A DNA stretch of 64,000 nt from Rhynchopus euleeides (lineage: Eukaryota > Euglenozoa > Diplonemea > Diplonemida > Diplonemidae): contig OY723281.1 of the NCBI GenBank assembly GCA_963210315.1, positions 1,488,001 through 1,552,000 on the forward strand, given 5' to 3'. How positions within the stretch are numbered: the stretch's first letter is position 1; every line of letters begins with the position of its first letter. A program made the translations under genes and the position numbers. Below the pieces are notes generated by a model. It did no database searches and was not told where the DNA came from. It saw nothing but the letters and a program-made list of their open reading frames with translations. Shown piece by piece: positions 29,135 through 40,730 of this stretch.

Positions 29135-30153
29135 GGCAGCGTTTAACCAAAACGCCTCAAAAACGCGTTTTGGGCAAAATCATCAAAACGAAACGTTTCA
29201 AAACGTCAAAACGTTTTCGTTTTTTATCAAAAACGCGTTTTTTTGGAATCTCGCGGAACGTCAAAAAAAACGCCCAAGTGGCCTGCAGCCCACCCATGCA
29301 ATGTGAAGGGAAATGTGGCTTGCGCGACAGAACGGTGTGGGAAATTCAGGGAGAGAACACTTCCGGCATGATCATTGCTAGCAGCACCCATCTCGATCAG
29401 CTCGACGTACTCCCATTACCGGATGGTTGAGAGAGAGGACCCAACTTCTGGCCGAAGGACACTGGTTCCGCTCTGTGAGGACTTGTCTTTGAACGCACTA
29501 CACGAACATTCACAGCCGTCTGCGCGAATAGCCACACGGTGGACAGGACGGTTGGGATATCCCATGTGGGAGAACAGGATGGGATATCCCACCGGGGATA
29601 GCGACCGGGACACCGGGAGTGCGCGTGTTCCCCCCTGTGAGAACACGTGCCCTCCCCTGTGGGATAGCGACCATCACCCATGTGGGATACCCCATTAGGA
29701 TATCGATATCCCATATTAGTGCTGCAAACCCGCAAGCTAGTCATTACCCAGCTCTTCAAACCATGAGGCAGTGCATACCAGCATTGCCCTGAGGATTCGG
29801 CGTGGGTGGGCTGGATGAAGGGCGAATCTGCTGCGATCTGGGCGTCTGCGATGTGGTATTCATCGCAAGCCGCCACTTACTGCAGGACGGCTGGCCCTAG
29901 CCTAGGCTAGGCTGGCCCTTCCCCTAGTAAAAACCCCAAGTACTGATGACGTTTCAAAACGCGTTTTTTTCGAGCTGTGACGTTTTTATAAAACGAAACG
30001 TTTTAAAACGTGAAACGTTGGGGGCCCTCGCTACCAGTCACTACTCGTCACTGCTCGTCAGCCAGTGAGGGGAAGTGCGCCGTGGCTCACTTTTTCTCAC
30101 TCAGTCACACTTGGTAGCGAAGGCCCCCGTTTTAGCGTTTTTTTAACGCTGCC
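29135..30153. mobile_element. Candidate non-autonomous element with GGCAGCGTTTAA ends
   Basis: The 5' end 'ggcagcgtttaa' (29135) is inverted at 'ttaacgctgcc' (30143-30153). Both subterminal regions are packed with 'aaacgtttcaaaacg' / 'aacgcgtttt' motifs, and 'ggccctag(c)ctagg' occurs near both sides. The interior has several GGGATATCCC palindromes (29554, 29581 and variants near 29681-29712). There is no coding capacity. A GGGGG-ended MITE (30020-30128) is nested in its right part. Call based on symmetry only. Confidence 0.45.
30020..30128. mobile_element. MITE-like element, GGGGGCC(C/T)TCGCTACCA ends, GTT duplication
   Basis: 109 bp. The first 17 bases 'gggggccctcgctacca' are the reverse complement of the last 17 with one mismatch. 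A 3-bp direct repeat GTT flanks it. The interior has several 'ctcgtcac' direct repeats. Related elements are at 62473-62580 and 42990-43132. No protein. Confidence 0.7.
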
Positions 30154-30224
30154 GGGCCCCCCCCCCCCCCCCCCGGGCAGGAGGTTTATACGACGGGGTA
30201 GTTACCCCGTCTTAAAAAGTGATC

Positions 30225-30688
<464 letters not shown>

Positions 30689-31136
30689 ACACACAAACCC
30701 TCTATTCCCCCAGGCCTGATGAGCAATCCCCCCTGCCTCATGTTGTGACTTCCTTTCTACCTTGCACAAAACATCCCATTTGCCCCTTTTCTTCCTTCGA
30801 AAGTGTTGTGACTACCCCCCCTTCCCCACCCCTCGGGAGTGCCACTCCTCTGGTGGTTAAAAGTGACCCGCCGTTGTGCCTTCGGCATCTGTTGCGTGTG
30901 CCGTCGTATTCTTCCTATGCACTAGTTATAGCTATCCGGGGGCGGCCTGCTGTCGCACCAGTGGGCTGCCCCACCTCTGCACCCTCGGTTTTTAAGATGT
31001 TCACCACAGCGGAGAATGATCCCCTTCTCTGTGGCGATCGAGCCAAGCTGGACGAGGTTCGCCTTCGGGCGAAGGTCATGTGGGCGGACAAAAGGTGCCT
31101 GCTCCTGAGACTCATCAGCAACCTGTTTCTTCCTTC
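30689..31136 (+). repeat. Central segment between SINE-like copies b and c (repeated inverted at 36503-36949)
   Basis: About 448 bp from 'cacacaaaccctctattccc' to 'gcaacctgtttcttccttc'. It contains a 'ttcgcc-ttcg-ggcgaa' hairpin near 31060-31075. It is nearly identical, inverted, at 36503-36949. With flanking copies b and c it forms a repeat - unique - repeat unit of about 1150 bp, the layout of a retrozyme or a small LTR-like element. I see no conserved protein: a 68-codon frame on the other strand is present in both copies simply because the DNA is duplicated. Confidence 0.7.
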
Positions 31137-31486
31137 AAGCCCTCAAGACTCTTGAAGCGGCCTGACTATTTAGTGTCTTCGTCGCAGCAAGGGGGCGATA
31201 TATACCACCCTTTTTATTGATTTCACGTGTCAGTGTTTGACTTTTTCGCAACTTCATTTCTTCCTTTTTCTCCCTCTCCAACCCCACCCGTGACACCACC
31301 AGGGTTTAGCTAGCCCTGGTCCGATTATCCCCGGTTCTTCGCTGAAGAGACGCGGCCGGGGGGAGGGGTACGAAGAGTACGCGTCGAAACCGGTGTCACG
31401 TCGTGTTGGGGAATCCTTCGGGAGTGCGATACTGAAGGGGAGGTGCTACTGCCCGTGCAGGGCGACACCGCCTTAAAACTTTATAA

Positions 31487-31488
<2 letters not shown>
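31137..31488 (+). mobile_element. SINE-like element copy c
   Basis: Near-identical to copy b, about 800 bp downstream. It is followed at once by (CA)n to 31570. Hammerhead-type core at 31315-31394. Confidence 0.85.
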
Positions 31489-31570
<82 letters not shown>

Positions 31571-31572
<2 letters not shown>

Positions 31573-31920
31573 GCCCTCAAGACTCTTGGAGCGGCCTGAC
31601 TATTTAGTGTCTTTGTCGCAGCAAGGGGGCGATATATACCGCCTTTTTATTGATTTCACGTGTCAGTGTTTGACTTTTTCGCAACTTCATTTCTTCCTTT
31701 TCTCCCTCTCCAACCCCACCCGTGACACTACCAGGGTTTAGCTAGCCCTGGTCCGATTATCCCCGGTTCTTCGCTGAAGAGACGCGGCCGGGGGGAGGGG
31801 TACGAAGAGTACGCGTCGAAACCGGTGTCACGTCGTGTTGGGGAATCCTTCGGGAGTGCGATACTGAAGGGGAGGTGCTACTGCCCGTGCAGGGCGACAC
31901 CGCCTTAAAACTTGATAACC
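31571..31920 (+). mobile_element. SINE-like element copy d
   Basis: Slightly diverged copy ('cttggagcgg', 'gacactacc', 'cttgataacc'). It sits between CA tracts and ends about 140 bp before the start codon of the gene at 32057, so it may contribute promoter or 5' UTR sequence. Core at 31747-31826. Confidence 0.85.
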
Positions 31921-31979
31921 ACACACACACACACACACCTCCCCACCAAACAGGGACAACCCATAGATTTCCACCTCAT

Positions 31980-32011
<32 letters not shown>

Positions 32012-32056
32012 GAATCACGGCACCTCCGCCACCGGCACACCCCCCACCCCCACACC
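31921..32056 (+). promoter_or_regulatory. 5' leader of the 1316-residue gene, with (CT)n tract
   Basis: A short CA run is followed by a CT tract at 31989-32011 and C-rich sequence up to 'ccacaccATG'. The CT tract could serve as the polypyrimidine signal of a downstream acceptor. No TATA-like box stands out. Confidence 0.35.
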
Positions 32057-35000
32057 ATGCCGACCAGCAGCCCCGCAGTACCGGTGCTCCCCCCGAGACT
32101 TTCGAGCGTCAGCCCCCACTACCGGCGTGCCTCTGGGACAGGGCCGCTCCCTTCCAGACAGTATGCTTCTGCCGCCGCCGCAGCCGCTGCCAACACCAAC
32201 CCCAGCAGCCGCGCACCCTCGAGGTCACCGTCGTGGGCGCGTGGGACGCCGGGGACACCCGCTGCCGCGGTGTCGCGCACAGCCTTCCAAACAGCGATGG
32301 CGACACCCGCATCTTCCCTCAGGTCTGGAGGGCTGCCCGGCGTCCCGCCCTCCGCCTCGTCAACGTCATCCTGCTTCGCACCCGGGTCGCTGGGGCGGTG
32401 CACCTCCACTTCGGTTCCCAGAGCGTATGTGAGGCCCAGGCACCGCCCGGTGCGGGAGGTGGTGGCGACATCCCGCCGCTCTGTCTCGGTCCATTCGTTC
32501 TTCAGCGACGCGCTGTTTGGCGTTGCTGCCGAGAGGGACAGCAGTGTGTACTACGGGATGCAGCTGCTGCGAAGGCTGAAGGTGGAGCGGCGCGAGTCGG
32601 GGCGGCGCGCGGAGGCGCATGCCTCCGACACGCAGGTCCTCCACACACGCATCGATGAGCTGACCCGGGAGAGGGCGCAGGCAACCGCACGCCATGCGGC
32701 ACTCCACTCCAAACACACCGCCAACCTTGCGGAAAGGGGGTACTTCACCGAGACACTCCAGGACCGCGACGCCGAGATAGCCTCCCTCCGCCAGGAGATC
32801 GAAATCCTCCGTGCCGCGCCTGCCGCCGCCACCACCTCCACCACCACCTCCACGGATCCCGACGCAGCGGGGCCTGCAGCGGGCACCACCCCCTCCCCGG
32901 CGCGAGGGGGGGAGCGGCACTTCCCGTTTTTCGACGGGCTGGAGTTCGACCGCCCTGCCGCCTCTATCGGCGTGCAGGCAGGAGGGGGTCTTCGGAAGTA
33001 CCGTGCCACGCAGACGGATGTGACGGGGGATGATGTGGCGGAGCTGCCGCAGCTGCGTGAAGGGCGTGTTTTGATGCGGAGGACATGCGACGAGTGCGAT
33101 GCGGATTGCACCGGGGGGGGTGCGGACCTGCAGGACGTGAGGGTGGTGTGCCCCCCGTGCGCCGCAGAGCTCCACTGCCTCCGCGAGCTGCTGGAGGCGG
33201 AGCGGGCGAGGTGCTCGCGCCTGGAGCGCCGAATCGACGACCTTGCCGACGCGGGCGCCCTGGGCACCCCAGACTACTCCACCACATCCAGCGGAGGCAC
33301 GCCCACCGCCACCGCTCCACTCTCCCTCTCGGGGAGCGGACACCACCACCACCACCGCCACAACCGCCCCACCCACCGCGGCTCTGTCTCTGCCTACGCC
33401 ACCCCAAAGGCAGCCCTCTGGGAGGCGGGGCCGCAGCTCCAGCACGCCTTCTCCCCAGGGTCTGCCCTGGCGGTTGCGGGGTGTGGCGGCGCGGGGGGTG
33501 TTTCTCTGACCCCGTCGCAGCAGCCCCAGCAGCAGCACCACCGCCAGCCCATCTCACTGGCTGACGAGCTGCAGCTCCTCGATGAACACGACGCGGCGGT
33601 GCGGGAGGAGGAGGCGGGGCGTGGCTCCGCCTCCGCAGATGAGGCTGCGAGCTTCTCGGCAATCCTCGCGGCTGAACGGGCGGGGCTGGCGCAGCTTCTC
33701 TCCCACACCGTGCTGCGCGAGGGGGAGGCTGCGGGGCGCGCAGGCATTGCGCGCGAGGAGGTGCAAAGTTTTGCCGCTGCCATCGCCACCCCCTGGGTGG
33801 AGTCAGGGGTTGCGCACCGGGTGGAGCGCCTCGCAGCGGAGGAATCCTCCTGGCGTGCGTCGCTGATCTCTCTTGAGGACTCATCCCGCCGCTCCGTCGC
33901 CTCCGCCATCGAGGCCCTGCGGGAGATGCACTGCTCCCTCCGGTCGTCGAACCGCATGACGCAGCGGCTCTGCTCCGAGATCAAGCGGCGGGAGACCCGC
34001 GAGATCCTCTTCCTCAGCAGCCAGATGGACCGCTGCGTGGCGGAGGAGGCGGTGCTGCGGTGCGGCGGGGTGGAGGCGGAGTCGGAGAACTTCTCCGCCC
34101 TGGCGGCGCGGTTCGCCGTGGGGCGGAGGGAGATCGCGGGGGGGTGCGGGGGCACGCTGCAGCAGCGGGCGCAGCAGTTCACCCGCGAGACAATCGAGAG
34201 GCAGCACCGGCAGTTTGAGGTGGAGATGATGCGGCAGGACCGCGAGGTTTCCAACGTCGCCCGCAAGCAGGGCTACAGCCGGCACAAGGTGGAGATGTCG
34301 GAGGCGGCAGACCGCGAGCAAATCTCCGAACTCTTCAAAGAGGAGTGGGACCGCGCCAGGGAGAGGCAGCGCGACCGGGACCTCCGGGAGGCCGCGGCGG
34401 CAGCAGCAGCAGCAGCAGCAGCAGCAGTCTCACCCTCCCCCCACACGCTGCCCGCCCTTGTCAACGAGAGGAGTGGTTCTGCCGCGGGTGTGGTGGAGGG
34501 TGGCGCCGCCACCAGCGTGGGGGTGGCGAAGGCGGTGGCCTCCACTGCGGTGTGTGCGGGGGTCCAGCAGCAGCAGGCGAGCGTACTCCGCAGCGCTGGC
34601 CCCACCGCGGGGGGCAAGCAGAAGGACCCGAAGTTCCTCACCCGGATCTACCAGCTCGGGCAGCGGAAGGCGATGGAGAAGGCGGCGCTCTCACAGGGGG
34701 GTGCCTCCGGGGCCCAGGCGGTTGCCGCGGTGTCCGCCGCGCAGCGGCGGTCCATCTCCGGGGGCCTCGCGGTGGGGAAGCGCGCGAGCAGCCGCGCCGC
34801 GGCTTCTGTTCTCGCCTCCGCCACCCAGGCGCGCCGCCGGAGCATCAGCACGGGCGTGGCGGTGGGTGGCGCCCCCCCGGCAGGTGGGGGTCTCCTGTCG
34901 ATGCGGCAGGCGCGGCGGGCGCTGCCCCGGCGCGAGGGGTCGGCCCCGGCGGCGCCCCGGGGTGCGGCCGACGCCACCCCGGTGTCCAACTGGGGGTCCC

Positions 35001-36007
35001 CCCGCACGCCGCGCACGCCGCACACCCCCCGCACGCCCTCTGCGAGGGGGGTGTCGTGCGACCCCCCGGGGTGCAGCAAGGCAGTCCAAAACCGGCAGAT
35101 CGCGTCGACCCGCTCGATCTCTGTGGGGACCGACGGGGGTGGGGTGACGGCAGACATGCTGCTCGCCGTCCCCGGGATGCCCGCGGGGCAGTGGGTCGGC
35201 GGGGCAGGAGGGACGGGCACACCCGCAGCGGATGCCTCCGCAGCCCCCTTCCCCGCGTCGTCGCGGCGCAGCGTCAGCATGCCTGCCCGGGATGGGGGCT
35301 TGTCACCCCCTGCCGCAGACACTGCAGGATGCTTCTCCTGTGGATCGCGGACACCCCTCCATCCCCGCCGCGGCCGGAGCCTCGGGTCAGGCATTGCGAC
35401 CCCCGGATCCGCCGCGTTTTCAAGCGGGGGTGTTGGCGGGGGCAGCCAGCCCCCCGTGGCGCACTGGGCGTTCGACTATGAGCTGGGGAGGGACTGGGTG
35501 CATCTGAGGGAGGCCGTGCTGCACGCCAGCGCCTCCATGGCGCTTAAGATCTCGCAGATCCAGGAGTCGAAGGACAAGGAGGGGATCTTCAAGGTGGCAC
35601 ACCAGGCGCTGAAGGTGGCGCTGTCGGATGGCATCAAGGGGAGGTCCTTCCTACCTGGGGAGGAGTGGAAGCTGCGCCCGGAGGAGATCGAGGGCATCTC
35701 GCGGCACCAGAGGTCTTCTGTGCTGCGCGCGCTGCGCGACATCGTCTGCGCCTACGACATGATGCGCCCCAGGCAGAAGGAGAGCTTGTACACCGTGCAG
35801 GAGATCCAGGTCAACATCCCCAGCCTGATTCTGCTGGCGCGGTGGGCGCAGCAGGGGATTTACTCCAGCACCGGTGGCGGATCCTCCGGGAGGTCGGGGA
35901 CACCGACGCCAAGCACGCCGTCGTTTGTGTCGCGAGGGAGGTCTATCTCGCCGTCGTACAGCGTTGGAAAGCACAGCACGCTGGCCTCCCACGTGTTTGT
36001 CGCGTAG
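32057..36007 (+). CDS. Large Ala/Ser/Arg-rich coiled-coil protein, function unknown
   Basis: Encodes 1316 aa with very high GC at third positions, unlike the repeats around it, consistent with a single-copy host gene. Residues 1-150 are Ser/Pro/Ala/Arg-rich and disordered. About 165-255 is a coiled coil ('RIDELTRERAQATARHAAL', 'LQDRDAEIASLRQEIEILR'). Near 350-385 is a possible zinc site ('CDECDADC', 'CPPCAAELHC') followed by more coiled coil. About 510-790 is a long helical region with 'QREIS'-type charged heptads and an Ala run. About 800-1130 is low complexity with repeated 'RRSIS(G/T)GxAVG' and 'TPRTP' motifs, possible phosphorylation or microtubule-binding sites. About 1145-1260 is a compact helical C-terminal domain ('DWVHLREAVLHASASMALK', 'VLRALRDIVCAYDMMRP'). 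A cytoskeletal or basal-body protein is a guess; no family recognised. Confidence 0.85.
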   Translation: MPTSSPAVPVLPPRLSSVSPHYRRASGTGPLPSRQYASAAAAAAANTNPSSRAPSRSPSWARGTPGTPAAAVSRTAFQTAMATPASSLRSGGLPGVPPSASSTSSCFAPGSLGRCTSTSVPRAYVRPRHRPVREVVATSRRSVSVHSFFSDALFGVAAERDSSVYYGMQLLRRLKVERRESGRRAEAHASDTQVLHTRIDELTRERAQATARHAALHSKHTANLAERGYFTETLQDRDAEIASLRQEIEILRAAPAAATTSTTTSTDPDAAGPAAGTTPSPARGGERHFPFFDGLEFDRPAASIGVQAGGGLRKYRATQTDVTGDDVAELPQLREGRVLMRRTCDECDADCTGGGADLQDVRVVCPPCAAELHCLRELLEAERARCSRLERRIDDLADAGALGTPDYSTTSSGGTPTATAPLSLSGSGHHHHHRHNRPTHRGSVSAYATPKAALWEAGPQLQHAFSPGSALAVAGCGGAGGVSLTPSQQPQQQHHRQPISLADELQLLDEHDAAVREEEAGRGSASADEAASFSAILAAERAGLAQLLSHTVLREGEAAGRAGIAREEVQSFAAAIATPWVESGVAHRVERLAAEESSWRASLISLEDSSRRSVASAIEALREMHCSLRSSNRMTQRLCSEIKRRETREILFLSSQMDRCVAEEAVLRCGGVEAESENFSALAARFAVGRREIAGGCGGTLQQRAQQFTRETIERQHRQFEVEMMRQDREVSNVARKQGYSRHKVEMSEAADREQISELFKEEWDRARERQRDRDLREAAAAAAAAAAAAVSPSPHTLPALVNERSGSAAGVVEGGAATSVGVAKAVASTAVCAGVQQQQASVLRSAGPTAGGKQKDPKFLTRIYQLGQRKAMEKAALSQGGASGAQAVAAVSAAQRRSISGGLAVGKRASSRAAASVLASATQARRRSISTGVAVGGAPPAGGGLLSMRQARRALPRREGSAPAAPRGAADATPVSNWGSPRTPRTPHTPRTPSARGVSCDPPGCSKAVQNRQIASTRSISVGTDGGGVTADMLLAVPGMPAGQWVGGAGGTGTPAADASAAPFPASSRRSVSMPARDGGLSPPAADTAGCFSCGSRTPLHPRRGRSLGSGIATPGSAAFSSGGVGGGSQPPVAHWAFDYELGRDWVHLREAVLHASASMALKISQIQESKDKEGIFKVAHQALKVALSDGIKGRSFLPGEEWKLRPEEIEGISRHQRSSVLRALRDIVCAYDMMRPRQKESLYTVQEIQVNIPSLILLARWAQQGIYSSTGGGSSGRSGTPTPSTPSFVSRGRSISPSYSVGKHSTLASHVFVA

Positions 36008-36151
36008 AGTGTGGGAGGGGGGGGGGAGGGGGGGGGAGAGGAGAGGTGCCTGGAAGAAAATAGAAGCAGTGTAGATGTGCCCCCCCCCCCCCCCCCCAAG
36101 GCCTCATCGTGCCAAGAAAGCCTGTCAAAAAATACATCTGTGTGTGTGTGT
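36008..36151. other. 3' flank of the large gene with G and C runs
   Basis: G-rich 36013-36040 and a C17 run at about 36081-36097, then a TG run that is the complement of a CA tail on the next repeat. No gene. Confidence 0.6.
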
Positions 36152-36502
36152 GGTTATAAAGTTTTAAGGCGGTGTCGCCCTGCACGGGCAGTAGCACCTC
36201 CCCTTCAGTATCGCACTCCCGAAGGATTCCCCAACACGACGTGACACCGGTTTCGACGCGTACTCTTCGTACCCCTCCCCCCGGCCGCGTCTCTTCAGCG
36301 AAGAACCGGGGATAATCGGACCAGGGCTAGCTAAACCCTGGTGGTGTCACGGGTGGGGTTGGAGAGGGAGAAAAAGGAAGAAATGAAGTTGCGAAAAAGT
36401 CAAACACTGACACGTGAAATCAATAAAAAAGCGGTATATATCGCCCCCTTGCTGCGACAAAGACACTAAATAGTCAGGCCGCTCCAAGAGTCTTGAGGGC
36501 TT
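36152..36502 (-). mobile_element. SINE-like element copy e (minus strand)
   Basis: Reverse-complement full-length copy: 'ggttataaagttttaaggcg' at the left and 'agtcttgagggctt' at the right. A GT run precedes it, again matching a CA tail at its 3' end. Core at 36246-36325. Confidence 0.85.
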
Positions 36503-36949
36503 GAAGGAAGAAACAGGTTGCTGATGAGTCTCAGGAGCAGGCACCTTTTGTCCGCCCACATGACCTTCGCCCGAAGGCGAACCTCGTCCAGCTTGGCTCG
36601 ATCGCCACAGAGAAGGGGATCATTCTCCGCTGTGGTGAACATCTTAAAAACCGAGGGTGCAGAGGTGGGGCAGCCCACTGGTGCGACAGCAGACCGCCCC
36701 CGGATAGCTATAACTAGTGCATAGGAAGAATACGACGGCACACGCAACAGATGCCGAAGGCACAACGGCGGGTCACTTTTAACCACCAGAGGAGTGGCAC
36801 TCCCGAGGGGTGGGGTAGGGGGGAAGTCACAACACTTTCGAAGGAAGTAAAGGGGCAAATGGGATGTTTTGTGCAAGGTAGAAAGGAAGTCACAACATGA
36901 GGCAGGGGGGATTGCTCATCAGGCCTGGGGGAATAGAGGGTTTGTGTGT
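36503..36949 (-). repeat. Central segment between SINE-like copies e and f
   Basis: Inverted copy of 30689-31136 with very few substitutions (for example 'gcagaccgccccc' against 'gcaggccgccccc'). Together 36152-37300 is an inverted duplicate of 30338-31488, bracketing the large gene with arms of about 1150 bp. Confidence 0.8.
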
Positions 36950-37300
36950 GGTTATAAAGTTTTAAGGCGGTGTCGCCCTGCACGGGCAGTAGCACCTCCC
37001 CTTCAGTATCGCACTCCCGAAGGATTCCCCAACACGACGTGACACCGGTTTCGACGCGTACTCTTCGTACCCCTCCCCCCGGCCGCGTCTCTTCAGCGAA
37101 GAACCGGGGATAATCGGACCAGGGCTAGCTAAACCCTGGTGGTGTCACGGGTGGGGTTGGAGAGGGAGAAAAGGAAGAAATGAAGTTGCGAAAAAGTCAA
37201 ACACTGACACGTGAAATCAATAAAAAGGGTGGTATATATCGCCCCCTTGCTGCGACGAAGACACTAAATAGTCAGGCCGCTTCAAGAGTCTTGAGGGCTT
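36950..37300 (-). mobile_element. SINE-like element copy f (minus strand)
   Basis: Full-length minus-strand copy adjoining a GT run at 37302-37318. Core at 37044-37123. Confidence 0.85.
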
Positions 37301-39338
37301 GTCTGTGTGTGTGTGTGTGATCGCTGTTTGTGTTGGGGGGGGGGGGGGGGGGCACTTTGGGCCGCCGGCTGTTCTGCCTGTTCCAATATGCACAGCTGTG
37401 TGTAGGGGTGGGGTCTACCCACACCTCCATACGCATCACCGGTGTATGCGTATCTCTGCCGCGCACGCACGCAGGGGATGTGGAAGAGATCCATGGCTTC
37501 CGGGGTGTGTTCAGTGCAGAGCTCTCTGGCGCAGCTGGAGGCAATGGCGGACCCCCGCAAGCAAAGCGGCGTGCGCTATGGCCTTGAAGGGCAGGTTACT
37601 GGCTTGCCAACCAGGTGCCATGGGTTTGAAGGGCAGGTTACTACTTTACTGGCTTGCCCCTACCAGGTGACCACCGACGCTTTCCAAAAAGATTCATGTG
37701 TGTGTTTGTGTGTGTTGATGACTTTGTGAGGTGGGGGTAACCCTCCACGGGTCCTAGCCCACCCCTCTCCCACCCTGTGTGGGGTGTGGGGTGTGTGGGT
37801 GATGCCGTGGGTTGTAGAATGTAGATGAGGTTGTCAGAAATGTGTTTTCTTCTTGTGACAAAATACTACGAGAAACACTTGGCCTCTATGCTGTGAGTGT
37901 TGCATTGGACGCTTCCACCTGTTGAACGGGCTCCACCTCTTGCACTTTGAAACCCCCCCCCCCCATATTTTTTTTTTGATTTGACAACTCCGGTTTGGTG
38001 TACCTCGATGAGCTTACCTTACCTTGTCGTCGGACACAACATATCATCGTTGTCCCAAACCCCGTAACCCACGTGAAGTGGATCATCTGAAGTGCAGAAT
38101 GAGGTGGAGCAGGTGGAGCACGAAACATAAGTAAACCATAGCAAGAGAGGCCAGCAGCAGTCCCGAGTCCATCGCGTTCCTCGTAGCATTTCCCGTACCA
38201 CACAGGTGTGTTATGTGCAAAAAAAAACGCTGCCGTGGCTCGCGCGGGAAAAAAAGGGCATTCAGAATCTCAAAAAAGGGTTGCAGTGGTGGAGGGGGGG
38301 GGGGGTTGGAGGTGGGTGGGCCGTGGTTTACCCACCCTACCCCACTCGCGGCACATCGAAAACCACCTTTTTTTGCACGAAAAAGAAGTGGCAACAAAAG
38401 AGATTTTGATAGTATCCCCACGAAACAGGGAAGCCTTCCTTCCATCCCACCCACCCCACCCCGATTCCCACTTCCCTGAATGGTACGTCCACCCTAGCGG
38501 AGAATACCGGCCAGCGAAGACCCCCAAAATAGAAGAAAGGTACACCCTTGGTCCCTGCCTCGGTTGCCCCCACTTGAACTTTTTCCCGCGTGAGGCCGCT
38601 GCTGGCCAGGTGTGGCTCTATTTTGGGGGTATTTTGGACGATTTTCGAAATCCTATTTTGGTTTTTTTGCACTTTTTTTGGGTGCTTTTTTGCACGATTT
38701 CTGTGCCTCAGACACAGATTTTGGTGTGAGTTTTGCGCTATTTTGATTCACTCGGCCTCACCGATGCATACGATTCGAAAAAATGGCGAAAAAATCGCTA
38801 TCAACAACGGTGAACGAATGGAGGTAGATAGGGAAGTGGAAAGACACAGCACGCCCTCCCACTGCTCGCCACCTGTACACTACCTCTCTGTTCAAGGCGG
38901 TCAGTGCCTCTTGATGCTGCACACAAATCACTGTACATCCTAGGGCGCCTTCCTTGTGAGAATAGCGGAACCTCTGCGTTGCAGTTTGGTGGTTGAGGCC
39001 GGCGGTGGTGACTCACTTTGGTGACTGTGCTTCCTTCCCCCTGAGCTCGACCAGATCCAGGTCGACCTGGTGCTGTGTGGCTCCGGTGTGGTATCTCCTT
39101 GCTTCCTCGCACACATACACGTGGTTCCTCGCCACGGATGCCCACCAAGTGAACCCGAAACATATCACGGGCCCCGACGACCCTTTCGAGATGTCATAGC
39201 CGCAAGCCCGCAAACCCGATCGCATTCGCAAGGTGTTCGTCTCTGAGAGATCAGGCTCGGCCCAGCCTCCCGCGAGGTGTGAACCGATATGCCCAGCCCC
39301 GTACGCGCAAGCTTGGCTCCAAGACCAGGCACAAGCCA
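37301..39338. other. No supported gene
   Basis: Contains a G18 run near 37335, short direct repeats ('gaagggcaggttact' at about 37587 and 37629), and AT-rich low-complexity sequence at 38590-38790 with many 'ttttttgcac' and 'attttgg' repeats. Short frames overlap on both strands without conservation. I see nothing else. Confidence 0.5.
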
Positions 39339-39400
39339 CAGGGGGGTCTGGGGGGCGGAGCCCCCCAGCCGCCGGAGGCCACGGTAGCGAACGTCTGTTG
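39339..39400 (+). repeat. Hairpin repeat GGGGGGCGGAGCCCCCC, copy 1
   Basis: Unit 'ggggggtctggggggcggag' continues 'ccccccagccgccggaggcc' and ends 'gaacgtctgttg'. Copy 2 is at 39463-39523 (same strand, arm altered to 'ggggttccgcccccc'). Copy 3 is inverted at 40731-40790. The G-run/C-run arm makes a strong hairpin, and the paired changes in copy 2 keep part of it. Confidence 0.8.
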
Positions 39401-40730
39401 GCCTGGCTCCATAGTCGCATACGCTCAAGTACAACACAACTGACAGATAGCACATGTCGCATGGGGGGGTCTGGGGGGTTCCGCCCCCCAGCCGCCGGAG
39501 GCCACGGTAGTGAACATCTGTTGGTTTGAGCTCGAGAGCAAGCCTCTCACACCACCGCCCTCCGACCCCCCTCTCCACCCCCAGGTGCAAATTTTTTTTA
39601 TTCTTCCAACAAGGTACTTGTCAGGCGGAAATGCAGCGATAGGGGAAGTGCTAGGTGCTTGCCGTCACACACAGTCTTATGCGCCTGCCAATCACACACC
39701 AACACTTCCGCAGGCAAAATTTTCTGTGTGTGTCGTGCGATCAACGAAAAACTTTTTCTCGTTTACCTTTCGTATTTCTTCACGAATGATCCTGCACGAC
39801 TCCAGCTATATTTACCATCCAAAACACAGCGCAGCATTGTGTATAGGAGGAAATACGATACTAGAAAGGACTGGCGTCATCACCTCTGTCATGTTTCCCT
39901 TTCTTCGTGCTCCACCACACCTTCTGTACTTCAGACAACACAAACACACAATAGCCGGTCGTGAGATTTGTGCAGAGGAGTGGTGGAAGCGGTCAACAAA
40001 ACATTTTTCTTCGTTCCATTTTTGTGTTTCCATAGCGCCAAGTAAGATATCGACAGAAGGACGTCTAGTACGCGTATTTGCATCCGGAAAATGTGTTCTT
40101 TTGACTGTTTGAGCACATCCAAGACCGGGAACATAAAAATTTTCGGCCAATACCAAGTAGGGTCACTATAAAATCCAAAGGAAAAAAGTGCAAAAAAAAT
40201 AGTGCAAAAAAATATTTTCCCCCCAAATTCCTATTTTCATTCCGTGAAATAGATACACGCCTGCTGCTGGCATTGCCCTTTTTTTTGTGTGGGGTGACAG
40301 GGCGTTCGCTCGGGGAGAAATAGGGGCCTATTTCGTTAAAAAAATGATTCTGGGAAAACCCTTCTCCCACCTCTCTCCCGGGCATTTCTCCCAAGGGGGA
40401 GAAATTAAATAAAAAAAGTTTCTCGGAAGTTTTTGCCTCAGGTGGGAAGGGGTTCTGAAGGAGAAGGGCAGCACCCTCTCGTACAAATTGATACCACCAC
40501 GCTTCGCACGGAGCGGAAATAACCCAAAGAAGCGAGATCTGAACCTGCTGGGGACCGTCGGAGCTATTGCCGGCATCAGCATGGTCAAAGCCAGAGGAGG
40601 CCGAAGCCAAGAGCGTAGTGGCCTGCCACAGGCACCAGGCCGATGTACCTCTTGAGCATGCTGTCTCAAGGTGCACGTTGTCTGTATGTGGTGTTCGACT
40701 ATGAAGCGGACTCGGGGACGAGGCTGACAA
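39401..40730. other. No supported gene; repeat copies only
   Basis: Holds hairpin repeat copy 2 (39463-39523) and the left arm of a 98-bp inverted repeat (39982-40079). 40180-40260 is AT-rich ('tgcaaaaaaaatagtgcaaa'). No conserved frames. Confidence 0.5.
39982..40079 (+). repeat. 98-bp inverted-repeat arm (partner 43792-43889)
   Basis: 'ggtggaagcggtcaacaaaa' to 'acgtctagtacgcgtattt', reverse-complemented at 43792-43889 with one difference (gcgcc/cgcc near the middle). The arms enclose 3.7 kb without a recognisable gene, so they could be ends of a decayed element or two independent insertions. Confidence 0.8.

Noticed and set aside
33243..34266. Long antisense and alternate frames inside the 1316-residue gene
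   Set aside because: Expected from extreme GC at third positions, which removes stop codons; no independent protein-like features.
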